A DNA stretch of 35,460 nucleotides from the NCBI GenBank assembly GCA_012271065.1, contig JAAXHE010000071.1, forward strand, positions 1 through 35,460, read 5' to 3'. Positions within the stretch are counted from its first letter, which is position 1, and each line of letters opens with the position of its first letter. The stretch is from Candidatus Latescibacterota bacterium (GTDB lineage: Bacteria; Latescibacterota; UBA2968; GCA-2709665). The position numbers were made by a program, and so were the translations under genes. Positions 1 through 8,596 of this stretch are shown piece by piece. The notes under the pieces were generated by a model. The model was given only the letters and a program-made list of their open reading frames with translations, was not told the DNA's origin and did no database searches.

Positions 1-160
1 TACTTCTGAAATCGCCCACTAGAGAAATTGAAGCAGCTATTGGGTTTTTTGGATCCAAGTCATGCAGAATCGCCCGCTCCTGTGTATCAAAAGGAGGAGG
101 AACTGCCGTTTTGATTTCTGCTATCTGGTCGAGACGGATGTCGCGATTAGAAAACTCCAA
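1..160 (-). CDS. possible partial CDS running off the left edge (unrecognised)
   Basis: On the minus strand a frame stays open for 53 codons, from a TTG at 160-158 to the window edge, directly preceded by an in-frame TAG. The conceptual peptide begins LEFSNRDIRLDQIAEIKTAV and looks protein-like, but I do not recognise a family. No Shine-Dalgarno sequence precedes the TTG, so this could be the true 5' end of a gene with a weak start, a truncated remnant, or chance. The surrounding DNA (1 to about 450) is visibly more AT-rich than the genes to the right, which fits a region with a different history. Confidence is low because only 160 bases are visible. Confidence 0.25.
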   Translation of the reverse strand, partial: MEFSNRDIRLDQIAEIKTAVPPPFDTQERAILHDLDPKNPIAASISLVGDFRS

Positions 161-383
161 CTAAGGGACAGAGGGTTACAATGATTGGAGCAATTGATCC
201 GCAATACGTGGCATCAAGTATCGACCGCCCCAGAACCAAAAACATCCTTCACAAATGACGTTTATGTATAACCTACAAGCAGCCCATCCCACCTGGATCG
301 GTTGCTTTTCTCTTCCGATGTGTTTTTCCACAGATGCCAGAAAATCATATTCTATGTGTATGACGATGAAATATGCCGTATTA

Positions 384-445
384 CGCGGATTTTGAGTCTG
401 GCTCAGGGATCCGCGCCTTGCGCTAGAGTCTGGCGTATACAAGGC
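384..445 (+). other. two tandem RNA hairpins in the leader of the first heparinase-like gene
   Basis: A perfect 7-bp stem CGCGGAT (384-390) / ATCCGCG (409-415) encloses an inner TGAG/CTCA pairing. It is followed at once by CCTTG (416-420) / CAAGG (440-444). With the terminator hairpin at 461-478, this makes three consecutive hairpins before the gene at 572. The arrangement could be a structured leader with attenuation or the 3' part of a small RNA; no known riboswitch was recognised. Confidence 0.4.
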
Positions 446-460
446 CCCATTGCGACCAAT

Positions 461-495
461 CCGGCCGCATTCGGCCGGGTCTTTTTCTTTTTTTC
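461..495 (+). terminator. rho-independent terminator
   Basis: A perfect 7-bp GC-rich stem CCGGCCG (461-467), loop CATT, CGGCCGG (472-478) is followed by a T-rich tract (482-495). It lies 77 bp before the ATG at 572, so it either ends a transcript from the left or acts as a leader attenuator. Its presence argues against the upstream in-frame extension of the next gene being translated. Confidence 0.75.
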
Positions 496-571
496 GTTTT
501 GCCCCCTTCATATGTACTTTGCTGCTACGGAATTCGACGTTGACTTCGATAGGACCGAAAGGAATGTTGGA

Positions 572-3500
572 ATGAAGACCGGGCGTACGCTGCATACGGA
601 CGAGGAAGTCCGCCGGATGAAGGACCACGTGGATCGGTTTCCGGCGGCGAGGAAGATCGCCGATGAGATTGTCGGAAGGGCGGAGGTCTGGACGAAGCTG
701 GATGACGCCTATGTTCGCGACCTGCCGCCACCTGCGGACATCTTCCGCGGGTTTCTGCCTTCTTTCGACGGGTGTCCGGTCCACGGAGAGGCGGTATTTC
801 AGGCGCCGGGCGGCCCGTGGCAGGTGGATATTTTCAATCGTCCCTGGAAAATCAGGTGCGCCGTGGGCGGCGAGGAGTACCCCTCGAACGACTTCATGGC
901 GTATTACCGGACGAGGGACCGCACGCTGCTTACCGGCGATTACGCGGACGACGGGTCGGGATGGGACCCCGGGGACGGGCGGTCCCGGTTCTGGTTCGTA
1001 GCGCATTACTGTTACAGCCTCTGGCACCGGTTGATCCCGGCGCTGCAGGACCTCGGACGCGCGTATCTGATCACCGGAGACGCGCGGTACGGCCGCAAGA
1101 GCGCGATCCTGCTGGACAGGATGGCCGAACTCTTTCCCACCATGGACCACGCGGCGCAGTCCTGGTACGGTCTGAACTATCAGGTCGGGTACACCGGTCG
1201 TTTTCTGTATGCCGTTCAGGAGTCGTTCAACATCGGGCTCTACGCCGAAGCCTACGACAATCTGTTTCCGGCGTTGCAGTCCGAGACTGATATCCATGAA
1301 TTTCTGAACAAGGAACCCGAAGCGTTGATCCGGCACGTGGAAGACAACATGGTGCGGCAGTCGGTGCGGGATATCTGGGAGGGAAAGATCCGGGGGAACT
1401 ACGGGCTGCACCAGGCCTCCGCGGTAAAGGCGCTGGTGGTCATCGACGACGACGCATTTACGGATTGGGCGATCGAGAAACTTGAGACATTCACGGGATG
1501 CGGGCCGACCACGGAAGTCTGGGCGTACGGCGTGGAGGGGTGGGACCACGCGCTGGACAATTTCCTCTTCCGGGACGGGGTCTCGTTCGAGGTGGCGATC
1601 GGATACTCGGCGGGATGCTGGACACGGTATATGCTGGATACGGACCTGGTCCTGAAACGGCTGGGCAAACGCCGGCTGCCCGGGGAACACGTGCGTTCGC
1701 TGGGCAGCTGGTCCCGGCGGCTGGCGTGCTGGGGCGGAAAGATGCCGGCAATCGCGGATACGGGCGCGGAGGCAACCTATCCCATGCTGGACAGTTCATC
1801 GCTTCAGCGGTTTTACCGGGGATACGGGTGGCCGGAGTATGCAAGAGCGCTCTTGAACACGGGCGTGACCGACGAAAGCGGGTTCAGGAGTTACGATGAC
1901 CTGTTCGAAGTGCCGCTGACGCGAGCCGAACTGGAACGCACCGCGGGAGACCTGCCGAAGTGGCCGGAAACGAGCGATAACCTCGGCGGAACGGGATTCG
2001 TGATCCTGCGCAGCGGCCGCGCGGAGAACCAACTGGCGGCGGTGCTCCAGTACGGGCACGCCAACGCCGGCCACGCACATCGGGACCGGCTGAACCTGGA
2101 GGTCATCGCGGGCAACAAACGGGTCGTGCCCGATACGGGCTATCCCACCCACGCCGCCGAACATCCGGACCCGCCGGCCTGGGAGAAGAATACCGCCAGC
2201 CACGTCACCGTGGTGGTGAACGAGAGCCGGCAGGACACGGCCGACGAGGGCCGGCTGGAACGCTTTGGGACCGCCCCGCACGTGCAGCACGTGGAGCTTT
2301 CCGCGCCCCGGGCCTACCTGGATGCGGACGTGTATCGCCGGGGGGTGACGCTGCTGGAACTGGCGCCCGACCTGCAGATCCTGGTGGACCTCTTCCACGT
2401 CAGGGGCGGCTGGGCGCACGACTATTCATTCCACGGGTTCAACGGGGCGTTTTCAACCCGGGGCGTGGCGTTTCAGGCGCAGGATGGCGGCACGCTGGCG
2501 GGGCCGGCCGTTCCGTTCCGGAAGCTGTACGACGATCCCGAACTGGAACGGCACGCCAGCCTGCCGGGGCTGCCGGGGACCAACGGCAAGCGCAGTTATC
2601 ACTCGTACCGGGGCAGCGGCTTTTCCTACCTGTATGACGTGAAGCGCGGGCGGCCGGCGGGCGAGTTCCAGGCCGATTGGCGGGATGAGGAGATGGGACT
2701 GCGCATGATCGTCCCGGGGGGCGTCGCGCAGGAAGTCATCACGGCCCTCGGCAGGCCGCCCAACAAGCCGGGCGCGGCGGAACACCTGGACTACGTCCTC
2801 CTGCGAAATCGGGCAGGCCGCCGGCAGGACGCCCTGAACAGCCTGTTCGCCGTTGTCTGCGAAGCCTATCGGAACCACCCTCAATTGACGGGCGTCAGGC
2901 GCCTGGACGTACTCGAAGGCGAGGATGCGATCGGACTCGAGATTTCCTGGCAGCGCGGGAGATGTTATCTGCTTGGTGCGCTGGCGGACGAGGGCGTGTC
3001 GGTCTTTGATCAAGGACTTGAGCTGGACGGGGGGTTCGGCGTGTTGACCCTGGACGCGAACGACCGCCCTTTGTGGGCATGCCTGGCGGGAAGGCGGTTG
3101 AAGTCCGATGGCGTGGTGGTGGAGGGTACCGGCACGTGGCGAGGTCGGATTGCGGGAATCGACGTCGATACCTGCCGGGTGACGGTGACTTCGGAAACCG
3201 GCGAAGCGCCTCCCGCGGGCGAGACCCTGATGGTGTCGAACCCGCCCCACGTATGCAACTTCCCCATCAAGTCGGTCGAAGCGTCGGGGAAGGCATGGCA
3301 ATGTTCGCTGGACGCGGAGCGACTGCACATCGGACGTTTCGTTGTGGAAGCGGAGACGGAGGACGGCCTGCTGACCAGGACGTGGATTCACCGGGAATGG
3401 GAGGATACCGAAGACTCGGGATGCCACTATCTCAAGGGCGCACGGCTGGCTTACAGAAAGCGGCTGCACACCATCGAGCGAGTGATGCCGCGCGAGGAAG

Positions 3501-3628
3501 GCGGGCACAGGTTCGTGCTGCGGGATCCGATTCCGTGGCCCGGCGCGCCCGACGACCTGCCGTTGATCTACGATCTGGGGCCGGGGGACGCGTGTGTCGC
3601 ACGACCATTGGTTTTCGTGACACTCTGA
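572..3628 (+). CDS. heparinase II/III-like polysaccharide lyase-type protein (1018 aa)
   Basis: Predicted heparinase II/III-family protein, expected to cleave uronate-containing polysaccharides by beta-elimination; the substrate is unknown. The N-terminal half is helix-rich, as in the alpha/alpha toroid of this family, and carries NYGLH at about residues 276-280, corresponding to the Asn/His catalytic region. The second half has GHAHRDRLNL (about 502-511) and NTASHVTVVV, the conserved His-rich strand and following His of the beta-sandwich domain. At 1018 aa it is longer than typical members (about 600-800), with an unassigned beta-rich C-terminal region. No signal peptide is visible. ATG 572 is chosen because AAAGGA (558-563) sits 8 bases upstream; an in-frame ATG at 512 lacks a ribosome site, and still longer extensions run through the terminator. 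First gene of an apparent operon with two oxidoreductases. Family fairly sure, substrate not. Confidence 0.75.
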   Translation: MKTGRTLHTDEEVRRMKDHVDRFPAARKIADEIVGRAEVWTKLDDAYVRDLPPPADIFRGFLPSFDGCPVHGEAVFQAPGGPWQVDIFNRPWKIRCAVGGEEYPSNDFMAYYRTRDRTLLTGDYADDGSGWDPGDGRSRFWFVAHYCYSLWHRLIPALQDLGRAYLITGDARYGRKSAILLDRMAELFPTMDHAAQSWYGLNYQVGYTGRFLYAVQESFNIGLYAEAYDNLFPALQSETDIHEFLNKEPEALIRHVEDNMVRQSVRDIWEGKIRGNYGLHQASAVKALVVIDDDAFTDWAIEKLETFTGCGPTTEVWAYGVEGWDHALDNFLFRDGVSFEVAIGYSAGCWTRYMLDTDLVLKRLGKRRLPGEHVRSLGSWSRRLACWGGKMPAIADTGAEATYPMLDSSSLQRFYRGYGWPEYARALLNTGVTDESGFRSYDDLFEVPLTRAELERTAGDLPKWPETSDNLGGTGFVILRSGRAENQLAAVLQYGHANAGHAHRDRLNLEVIAGNKRVVPDTGYPTHAAEHPDPPAWEKNTASHVTVVVNESRQDTADEGRLERFGTAPHVQHVELSAPRAYLDADVYRRGVTLLELAPDLQILVDLFHVRGGWAHDYSFHGFNGAFSTRGVAFQAQDGGTLAGPAVPFRKLYDDPELERHASLPGLPGTNGKRSYHSYRGSGFSYLYDVKRGRPAGEFQADWRDEEMGLRMIVPGGVAQEVITALGRPPNKPGAAEHLDYVLLRNRAGRRQDALNSLFAVVCEAYRNHPQLTGVRRLDVLEGEDAIGLEISWQRGRCYLLGALADEGVSVFDQGLELDGGFGVLTLDANDRPLWACLAGRRLKSDGVVVEGTGTWRGRIAGIDVDTCRVTVTSETGEAPPAGETLMVSNPPHVCNFPIKSVEASGKAWQCSLDAERLHIGRFVVEAETEDGLLTRTWIHREWEDTEDSGCHYLKGARLAYRKRLHTIERVMPREEGGHRFVLRDPIPWPGAPDDLPLIYDLGPGDACVARPLVFVTL

Positions 3629-3710
3629 TGGCAGCGATCCTCCTGAAGTTGCAGTCCCTTTACCCGTCTATTCGAAACGACACACAATTCGGCGTTAAGG
3701 AGGGAAGCAT

Positions 3711-4745
3711 ATGAAGCAGCGCGCAGGCGTGATCGGCCTTGGCATTATGGGCAACAGCGTGACGCAGGTCCTGCACCGGAACCCGCTGGTTGAGTTGGCG
3801 GCATTCTGCACGCTGGACGCGGAAAAGCTGAGCAGGGCGCAGGACGAATTTTCGGTTTCCGCAGGGTACGTGGACTACTTGGAGATGCTGGAGAAAGAGA
3901 CGCTTGACATCGTCTATATCGCCACGCCGGACTGGGCGCATCGGGACCCGGTCATCGCATGCCTGGAGGCGGGTTGTCACGTACACGTGGAGAAGCCTAT
4001 GACAACCGACCTCGAAGAGGCCACTGAGATCGTCGACGCCGTGAAACGCACCGGTCTGAAGCTCCAGGTCTCGTACAATCACCGGTGGCTGGCGCCGTAC
4101 AACGCCACCTGGAATATGATCCGTGACGGGGAAATCGGCAGGCCGCTGATGGGCTACGCGCGCAAGAACAACCCCATATCCGTGCCGACCGAGATGTTGC
4201 CATGGTCCGCGAAGTCTTCGCCCGCCTGGTTCCTGTCGGCGCACGATATCGACCTGATATGCTGGTGGTTCGATCAGAGCCCCGTCGAGGTCCACGGCTA
4301 CGGAATCAAAGAGGTGCTGGCGGCCAGGGGAATCGATACGTACGACATGATGCAGGGGCTCGTGAAGTTCGACGGCGGTTCCGTCGCCACGTTCGAGTCG
4401 GCCTGGATCTACCCCAATACCCATCCGTCGATGCCGGATTCCTTCATGCAGGTGATCGGAGAGAGGGGCCACGTTAATCTGGACCGGAAGGCCGAGGCGA
4501 TCGAAATGAGTACGGAGGAGAAATTCAAGTGGCCGCGGTCGTTGCTGAACTACCGGGTGTTCGACAAGTGGGTAGGGGCGTTTCCGTCGTGCGTGAACAG
4601 CTTTGTCGACGCCGTGATCGAGGATCGGGCCCCGTTTGTGACGGCACTGGACGGGTGGCGCGCCACGGCCGTGCTGGACGCCTGGCACCGGTCTATCGAG
4701 AACGGCGGCATCGTGCGCGTTGCGGATGCGCCCGCGTGGACATAG
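3711..4745 (+). CDS. Gfo/Idh/MocA-family NAD(P)-dependent sugar oxidoreductase (344 aa)
   Basis: Probable cytoplasmic dehydrogenase acting on a sugar, inositol or uronate derivative. The N-terminal Rossmann fold shows GLGIMG (residues 9-14). The family EKP motif is at 94-96 (HVEKPM), with the catalytic-type SAHDID at 176-181 in the C-terminal alpha/beta domain. The length is normal for the family. A strong ribosome site, AAGGAGGG (3697-3704), lies 6 bases before the ATG. It follows the heparinase-like gene by 82 bp and precedes a second, divergent family member by 16 bp, so the three are likely co-transcribed. In this context it would oxidise or epimerise monomers released by the lyase, but the substrate cannot be read from the sequence. 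Confidence 0.85.
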   Translation: MKQRAGVIGLGIMGNSVTQVLHRNPLVELAAFCTLDAEKLSRAQDEFSVSAGYVDYLEMLEKETLDIVYIATPDWAHRDPVIACLEAGCHVHVEKPMTTDLEEATEIVDAVKRTGLKLQVSYNHRWLAPYNATWNMIRDGEIGRPLMGYARKNNPISVPTEMLPWSAKSSPAWFLSAHDIDLICWWFDQSPVEVHGYGIKEVLAARGIDTYDMMQGLVKFDGGSVATFESAWIYPNTHPSMPDSFMQVIGERGHVNLDRKAEAIEMSTEEKFKWPRSLLNYRVFDKWVGAFPSCVNSFVDAVIEDRAPFVTALDGWRATAVLDAWHRSIENGGIVRVADAPAWT

Positions 4746-4761
4746 AAGAGAGGACCGAAGG

Positions 4762-5610
4762 ATGACAGATGGAGAGAAACGGATCGGGTTTGTGGATGAC
4801 AATCTGGAGAACTTCCACGCCAACGTCTACGTGAAACTGCTGCGAAATGAACTGAAGCATCGGGGTTTCGTAGTGGCGGGGTGTACGGGGATGCGTCCGA
4901 GAGCCGGGAGGAAGTGGGCCGAGGCGAACAACGTTGCCTGGTTCCCCGACGCGGCCCGGTTGAACGAGGCGGTGGACTGCTTCATGGTGCTCGCCCCTTC
5001 CACTCCGGAGACGCACCTCGAGCTGTGCCGGCAGGTATTTCCTTTCGGAAAGCCCACGTACGTGGACAAGACCTTTGCCCCGGACCTGGGTTCGGCCAGA
5101 CGGATTTTCGCGCTGGCCGACAGGCATCGGGTGCCCATGCAGACAAGCTCCGCATTGCGATATACCGAAGTGCAGGACTTCGTGGACGAGGTCGGGCACA
5201 GGCAGGTCCGGCACATGGTTACCTGGGGCGGCGGCAGGTCATTCGGAGAATACGCGATCCATCCTCTTGAACTGGCCGTCAGCTGTTTGGGACCGGAAGT
5301 GCGCCGGGTCATGCGCCGGGGCGCAGGAAAACAGTCTCAACTGCTGCTGGATTATACGGGAGGACGGACCGCGGTCGTGAACGTTTATACGGGATCGAGT
5401 ACACCCTTTGCGGCTTCGGTGACCACCGCCAAAGCGACGCGCTACTTCCAGGTCGACTCCGGCCGCATCTTCCTGAACACCGCCGATGCCGTGCTGGACC
5501 TCTTCGAATCCGGAAAACCCGGCATCGACAGGAAGGAAAGCCTCATCATCCGCAGGATTCTTGACGTGGCCGGACAGAAGCGGGCGTTATCGCGATTTGT
5601 GAATCTGTAA
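4762..5610 (+). CDS. divergent Gfo/Idh/MocA-like protein (282 aa)
   Basis: Related in overall plan to the Gfo/Idh/MocA family but degenerate at the cofactor site. Where the glycine-rich loop is expected the sequence reads GFVDDNLENFH (9-19), and the EKP motif is replaced by DKT (102-104, in YVDKTF). A likely active-site His is at 167 (AIHPLE). It is shorter than the usual 330-400 aa because the C-terminal domain is reduced. ATG 4762 is supported by AGAGAGGA 8 bases upstream; a longer in-frame start at 4720 would overlap the previous gene. It is probably the last gene of the 572-5610 operon, followed by a repeat element. It may be a partner or regulatory subunit of the preceding oxidoreductase, or an enzyme with altered cofactor binding; this is inference. 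Confidence 0.65.
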   Translation: MTDGEKRIGFVDDNLENFHANVYVKLLRNELKHRGFVVAGCTGMRPRAGRKWAEANNVAWFPDAARLNEAVDCFMVLAPSTPETHLELCRQVFPFGKPTYVDKTFAPDLGSARRIFALADRHRVPMQTSSALRYTEVQDFVDEVGHRQVRHMVTWGGGRSFGEYAIHPLELAVSCLGPEVRRVMRRGAGKQSQLLLDYTGGRTAVVNVYTGSSTPFAASVTTAKATRYFQVDSGRIFLNTADAVLDLFESGKPGIDRKESLIIRRILDVAGQKRALSRFVNL

Positions 5611-5618
5611 TAAATGCG

Positions 5619-5795
5619 GGGAGACGGAAGAGGGTAGACGGTAGAAGAAGCCCTTGCCAATATGTCCCTCCGACTCGCCTGCGGCATGAGAAGAAACCTT
5701 ACACGGCATGCGATCTCTACCCTCTCCCGGCTTACGTCTCACCAGGTGGTCGGGCGGCGTGTGGTCCTCTACCGGCTCCCGTCTCACGTCTCACC
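5619..5795. repeat. palindromic intergenic repeat element, copy 1
   Basis: This element fills the gap between convergent genes. AGAGGGTAGA (5629-5638) pairs perfectly with TCTACCCTCT (5716-5725), and GAGACG (5621-5626) pairs with CGTCTC (5735-5740). The right end is imperfectly duplicated at 5766-5795 (CTCTACCGGCTCCCGTCTCACG). A clearly related copy lies at 33452-33577 with the same order of blocks. There is no coding capacity, which is consistent with a MITE- or REP-like element. It may also act as a bidirectional transcription block between the convergent genes. Confidence 0.7.
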
Positions 5796-5824
5796 GATTC
5801 AAACTGACAGCTTCCGTTGCTTCT

Positions 5825-8539
5825 TCAGTCCTCGTTTACAAATTCAGCGGCTTTGAGAAGGGTGACGGTGTCGCATTCTGTGGCGGGGTAATCCCGAACC
5901 GTGATGGATTCTTCGGTGGCGTCCTCGATTTCGTACCCGGTATCGCCGCACAGAAGATAGGTGCCCGGAAGGGTATCGGGATCGGGCACGGCGTTCCGCA
6001 GGTGGTAGGTACGATTGGTGACGCGGGCGACTTCCAGGGAGACCGCCGCCCGGTCGATGGTCAGCGCATGCCCGTCGCATCGGAGTTCGGTGCCGCAAAG
6101 CAGATACGAGCGGAGCAGACGGCCGTCGTCATCGACGGACGCAAAGGCGAACCGGCCCGATACGGACAGCGGTCCGATGTCGTGGACACCGCCGTCCGGC
6201 GCGGAGTAGACGTAGTCCGTACATCCCTCGCGACAGACGGCGACCGCCATCGCGCCGGTGTCCGTATCGTCCAGCACGAGTCGGGACGACAGGACGGGCG
6301 AACGATCCGTGTACGGTGAAATCACCGCGGCAAACCCGCTCTTCAGGTGCGTATCGCCGCGGCGTTCCGCCAGGACCTGCTGCACGGGCGGGGCATTGAG
6401 TTCCTCCCCCAGGTCCGAGCGCCAACCCGGCGCATCCACCAACAGCAGGCGATGGACGGGGTTGAGCAGGGTGAGTTCAATTCCCGTACCGTTGTTGTCC
6501 CAGGTTGCGGTGAACGGACCCCGGGGCCGGGCAGCGCGGATATTGGACAGCCATTCGATTTGATCGTCGACGGGTTCCGGGGCGGCGCCGAAAAACCCCG
6601 TGAGGCGGCCGTTGCTGTGAAAGCCGTACTGGTGAAGGGCGCCCCCGGCGATCCGGAACAGGTCGACGGCATAGGTCTGATCACCGGGGACCTGGACCAG
6701 CACGCAGGTGCGCCGGTACAGATCGCACTGTTCGTATGGTGCGGCGGACGCCTGCACGACTTCAACCCCTGCGCCCGTTCCGAACAGTTCCAGCGCGGCG
6801 GGATTGTTGTCGCCGGCCTGACTCCGGCCGTCCACGGTGACGATGTTGTGAGCAAGCGTGCTGCCGGTCCATGCGTTTCTGGGGTCGTCCCAGATGTATC
6901 CCCTGTCGGCCGCCATCTCCCGGCCATGGGCGACATAGATGATGCCCAGGGTGTCCCGGTGGCGATGGCCGCCGTACGCGTAGCCGTTCAGATAAAAAGC
7001 GGTATGCCCCCGTGGATTTCCCGCTCGCAGAACGCCGACGTGCCAGCCGGGAAACCATTCCGTACGGTGCGGCAGGCCGGTCTCGTCGTCCGCTCTCAGA
7101 TCGGAATCCCGATGCCAGAGGGCGTATTCCTCCCCTTTCTCCGCCAACGGCGCCCCCTGTGAGTTTTCCACCAGACCGGCGTAGCGGCTGCCGTAATGGG
7201 CGGCGAGCGTCTCGGCGTAGACGGGTTCGATGCTCCGCCCTTCCCTGGAGTCTCCGATAACCGGTTCCTGCAGGTTCGGGTCCAGCATGCGGACCATGCT
7301 TTCCAGCGCCAGACGGTAGCGGTCGAAGTGCCGGAATGGATCCAGGTTCTTCATGGCGGCGCCAGTCCCCGGTTCGTACCCCTCGGGGTCGGAGTACCCG
7401 TCGAGCAGTTCCGGAATCTCTCGCAACTGGTTGAGGTGCATGGCCGAATAGCTCGGCGACTCCGTGCAGAAGCCGTCGAAATGGAAGGCGTCGTCCATCA
7501 GCAATTCGAACCCCTCCACAGCGCGGCGCACGCTTTCCGGCTTGCCGAAGAGAATACCCACCGCGGCGCTGAGCGCGCGACCGGGACCGCACTTGTTGTT
7601 GATGTCATTCCAGTTTTCGGTGTCTGCACAGCCCGCCAGGATGAGGTCGTCCACGATGCGCCGGTCCATATCCGGCGTGATGACGGGTGAACCGTCCGCT
7701 TGCCGGGCGCTCCTGATCAGTTCGTAGGCCTGCACGATCGAAAGAAGGTACCACCCGTCGGACCCGCTGCATCCGAAACGTCCGGCGCCCCAGAAGCCGT
7801 TGTTGAGTACGGCGTGGTCACCCACCCAGTGCCGGCCCTCGAAGGCGGAGATGACGGTTTCTACGGGGAATCGGCCCGCGGGAGGATATTTGCCCATGGA
7901 TGCCGCGGCCTCTGCCGGCGGACAGTCCGCAACGGTCCCATCGTAGGAGTGAAACAACCAGTTGGGATACCGCCGCGCCATACAGTCCATGATCCACGCG
8001 CTCATCTGCGCGTACCGGACGTCGCCGGTGAGTGCGTACAGCTTGGCGAGTGGGGATATCTTCTCGAAGCACCAGCGGCCCTTCTTCGCGCGGATGACGC
8101 CGGTCCAGCTTGTATGCACCGGCGTGCGGACCCATTTGAACGCGTGTTCACCCGATCTGTCTTCGGGGTGCGCGCGTTCCGCCTCGGTAAGATAGAAGGT
8201 GAATGTCTGGTTCATTCGGGGCGCGGTAACGCTGCCCGTCTCCGGATAATCGGCGTTGGGGTACTCGGTTCCGCAGTATTTGCAGACGAGCCGGTCCGGA
8301 TCGGCCGGGTCCCAATCGTAGATACCGGTTTCGCCCATGGACGAGAGACGGTCCACGCAGACGGGACAGTTCTGGCCGTACTCCGGCCAGAGGGTGAGTT
8401 CGGATATCATCGCCTCGACGAAATCCCGGTCCCGGCTGACGATATAGTCAACCTCTTTCTTCCAGGCTTCGACGATGGCCTGCGCCCAGGTGTAGCGCCG
8501 CACGTTTTCGCGTGCGCGTTCGACGTTGAGAAGCGGCAT
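5825..8539 (-). CDS. heparinase II/III-like protein with N-terminal zinc-ribbon motif (904 aa)
   Basis: Second heparinase II/III-like protein of the island. Features in order: a CPVC/CKYC four-cysteine cluster at residues 58-61 and 86-89, followed by GTEYPN as in zinc ribbons; a helix-rich toroid region; then GGHRHRDTL at about 522-530 and AHNIVTVDG at about 562-570, the conserved His-containing strands of the beta-sandwich. The C-terminal 250 residues are beta-rich. No signal peptide is seen. ATG 8539 is preceded by AGGAGA with 5-base spacing. It lies 57 bp downstream of the mandelate-racemase-family gene on the same strand, with a strong hairpin between them, and is the last gene of that block. 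Probably eliminates uronate-containing glycans; substrate and bond specificity are unknown. Confidence 0.7.
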   Translation of the reverse strand: MPLLNVERARENVRRYTWAQAIVEAWKKEVDYIVSRDRDFVEAMISELTLWPEYGQNCPVCVDRLSSMGETGIYDWDPADPDRLVCKYCGTEYPNADYPETGSVTAPRMNQTFTFYLTEAERAHPEDRSGEHAFKWVRTPVHTSWTGVIRAKKGRWCFEKISPLAKLYALTGDVRYAQMSAWIMDCMARRYPNWLFHSYDGTVADCPPAEAAASMGKYPPAGRFPVETVISAFEGRHWVGDHAVLNNGFWGAGRFGCSGSDGWYLLSIVQAYELIRSARQADGSPVITPDMDRRIVDDLILAGCADTENWNDINNKCGPGRALSAAVGILFGKPESVRRAVEGFELLMDDAFHFDGFCTESPSYSAMHLNQLREIPELLDGYSDPEGYEPGTGAAMKNLDPFRHFDRYRLALESMVRMLDPNLQEPVIGDSREGRSIEPVYAETLAAHYGSRYAGLVENSQGAPLAEKGEEYALWHRDSDLRADDETGLPHRTEWFPGWHVGVLRAGNPRGHTAFYLNGYAYGGHRHRDTLGIIYVAHGREMAADRGYIWDDPRNAWTGSTLAHNIVTVDGRSQAGDNNPAALELFGTGAGVEVVQASAAPYEQCDLYRRTCVLVQVPGDQTYAVDLFRIAGGALHQYGFHSNGRLTGFFGAAPEPVDDQIEWLSNIRAARPRGPFTATWDNNGTGIELTLLNPVHRLLLVDAPGWRSDLGEELNAPPVQQVLAERRGDTHLKSGFAAVISPYTDRSPVLSSRLVLDDTDTGAMAVAVCREGCTDYVYSAPDGGVHDIGPLSVSGRFAFASVDDDGRLLRSYLLCGTELRCDGHALTIDRAAVSLEVARVTNRTYHLRNAVPDPDTLPGTYLLCGDTGYEIEDATEESITVRDYPATECDTVTLLKAAEFVNED

Positions 8540-8561
8540 GGCATCTCCTGTTCCTGCGATT

Positions 8562-8591
8562 CAGCCCCCACCCTCCGGCGGGCGGGGACTG
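8562..8591 (-). other. intercistronic hairpin
   Basis: A GC-rich imperfect inverted repeat, CAGCCCCCACCC (8562-8573) / GGGCGGGGACTG (8580-8591), has 10 of 12 pairs and a 6-base loop. It lies between two co-directional genes and has no T-tract on the minus strand. It is more likely to affect mRNA stability or relative expression of the downstream heparinase-like gene than to terminate. Confidence 0.4.
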
Positions 8592-8596
8592 CACGA

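Noticed and set aside
62..184. 40-codon plus-strand frame from ATG 62
   Set aside because: No ribosome site, basic and cysteine-rich composition without recognisable features, and it overlaps the better minus-strand frame.
388..412. TTTTGAGTCTGGCTCAGGG resembles the 5' end of 16S rRNA (TTTGATCCTGGCTCAG)
   Set aside because: No rRNA sequence follows, and the stretch is part of a hairpin; the similarity is short.
302..571. N-terminal extension of the first lyase gene that would include a hydrophobic FFFFSF stretch resembling a membrane signal
   Set aside because: That stretch is encoded by the T-tract of the terminator at 461-495; the supported start is 572.
564..575. Three-codon reading frame whose TGA overlaps the ATG at 572
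   Set aside because: The ribosome site directly abuts its ATG, too close for initiation; likely incidental.
176..1690. 504-codon minus-strand frame opposite the first lyase gene
   Set aside because: Antisense shadow of a GC-rich gene; its product has the Arg/Pro/Val-rich look of shadow frames, and the plus-strand gene has family motifs.
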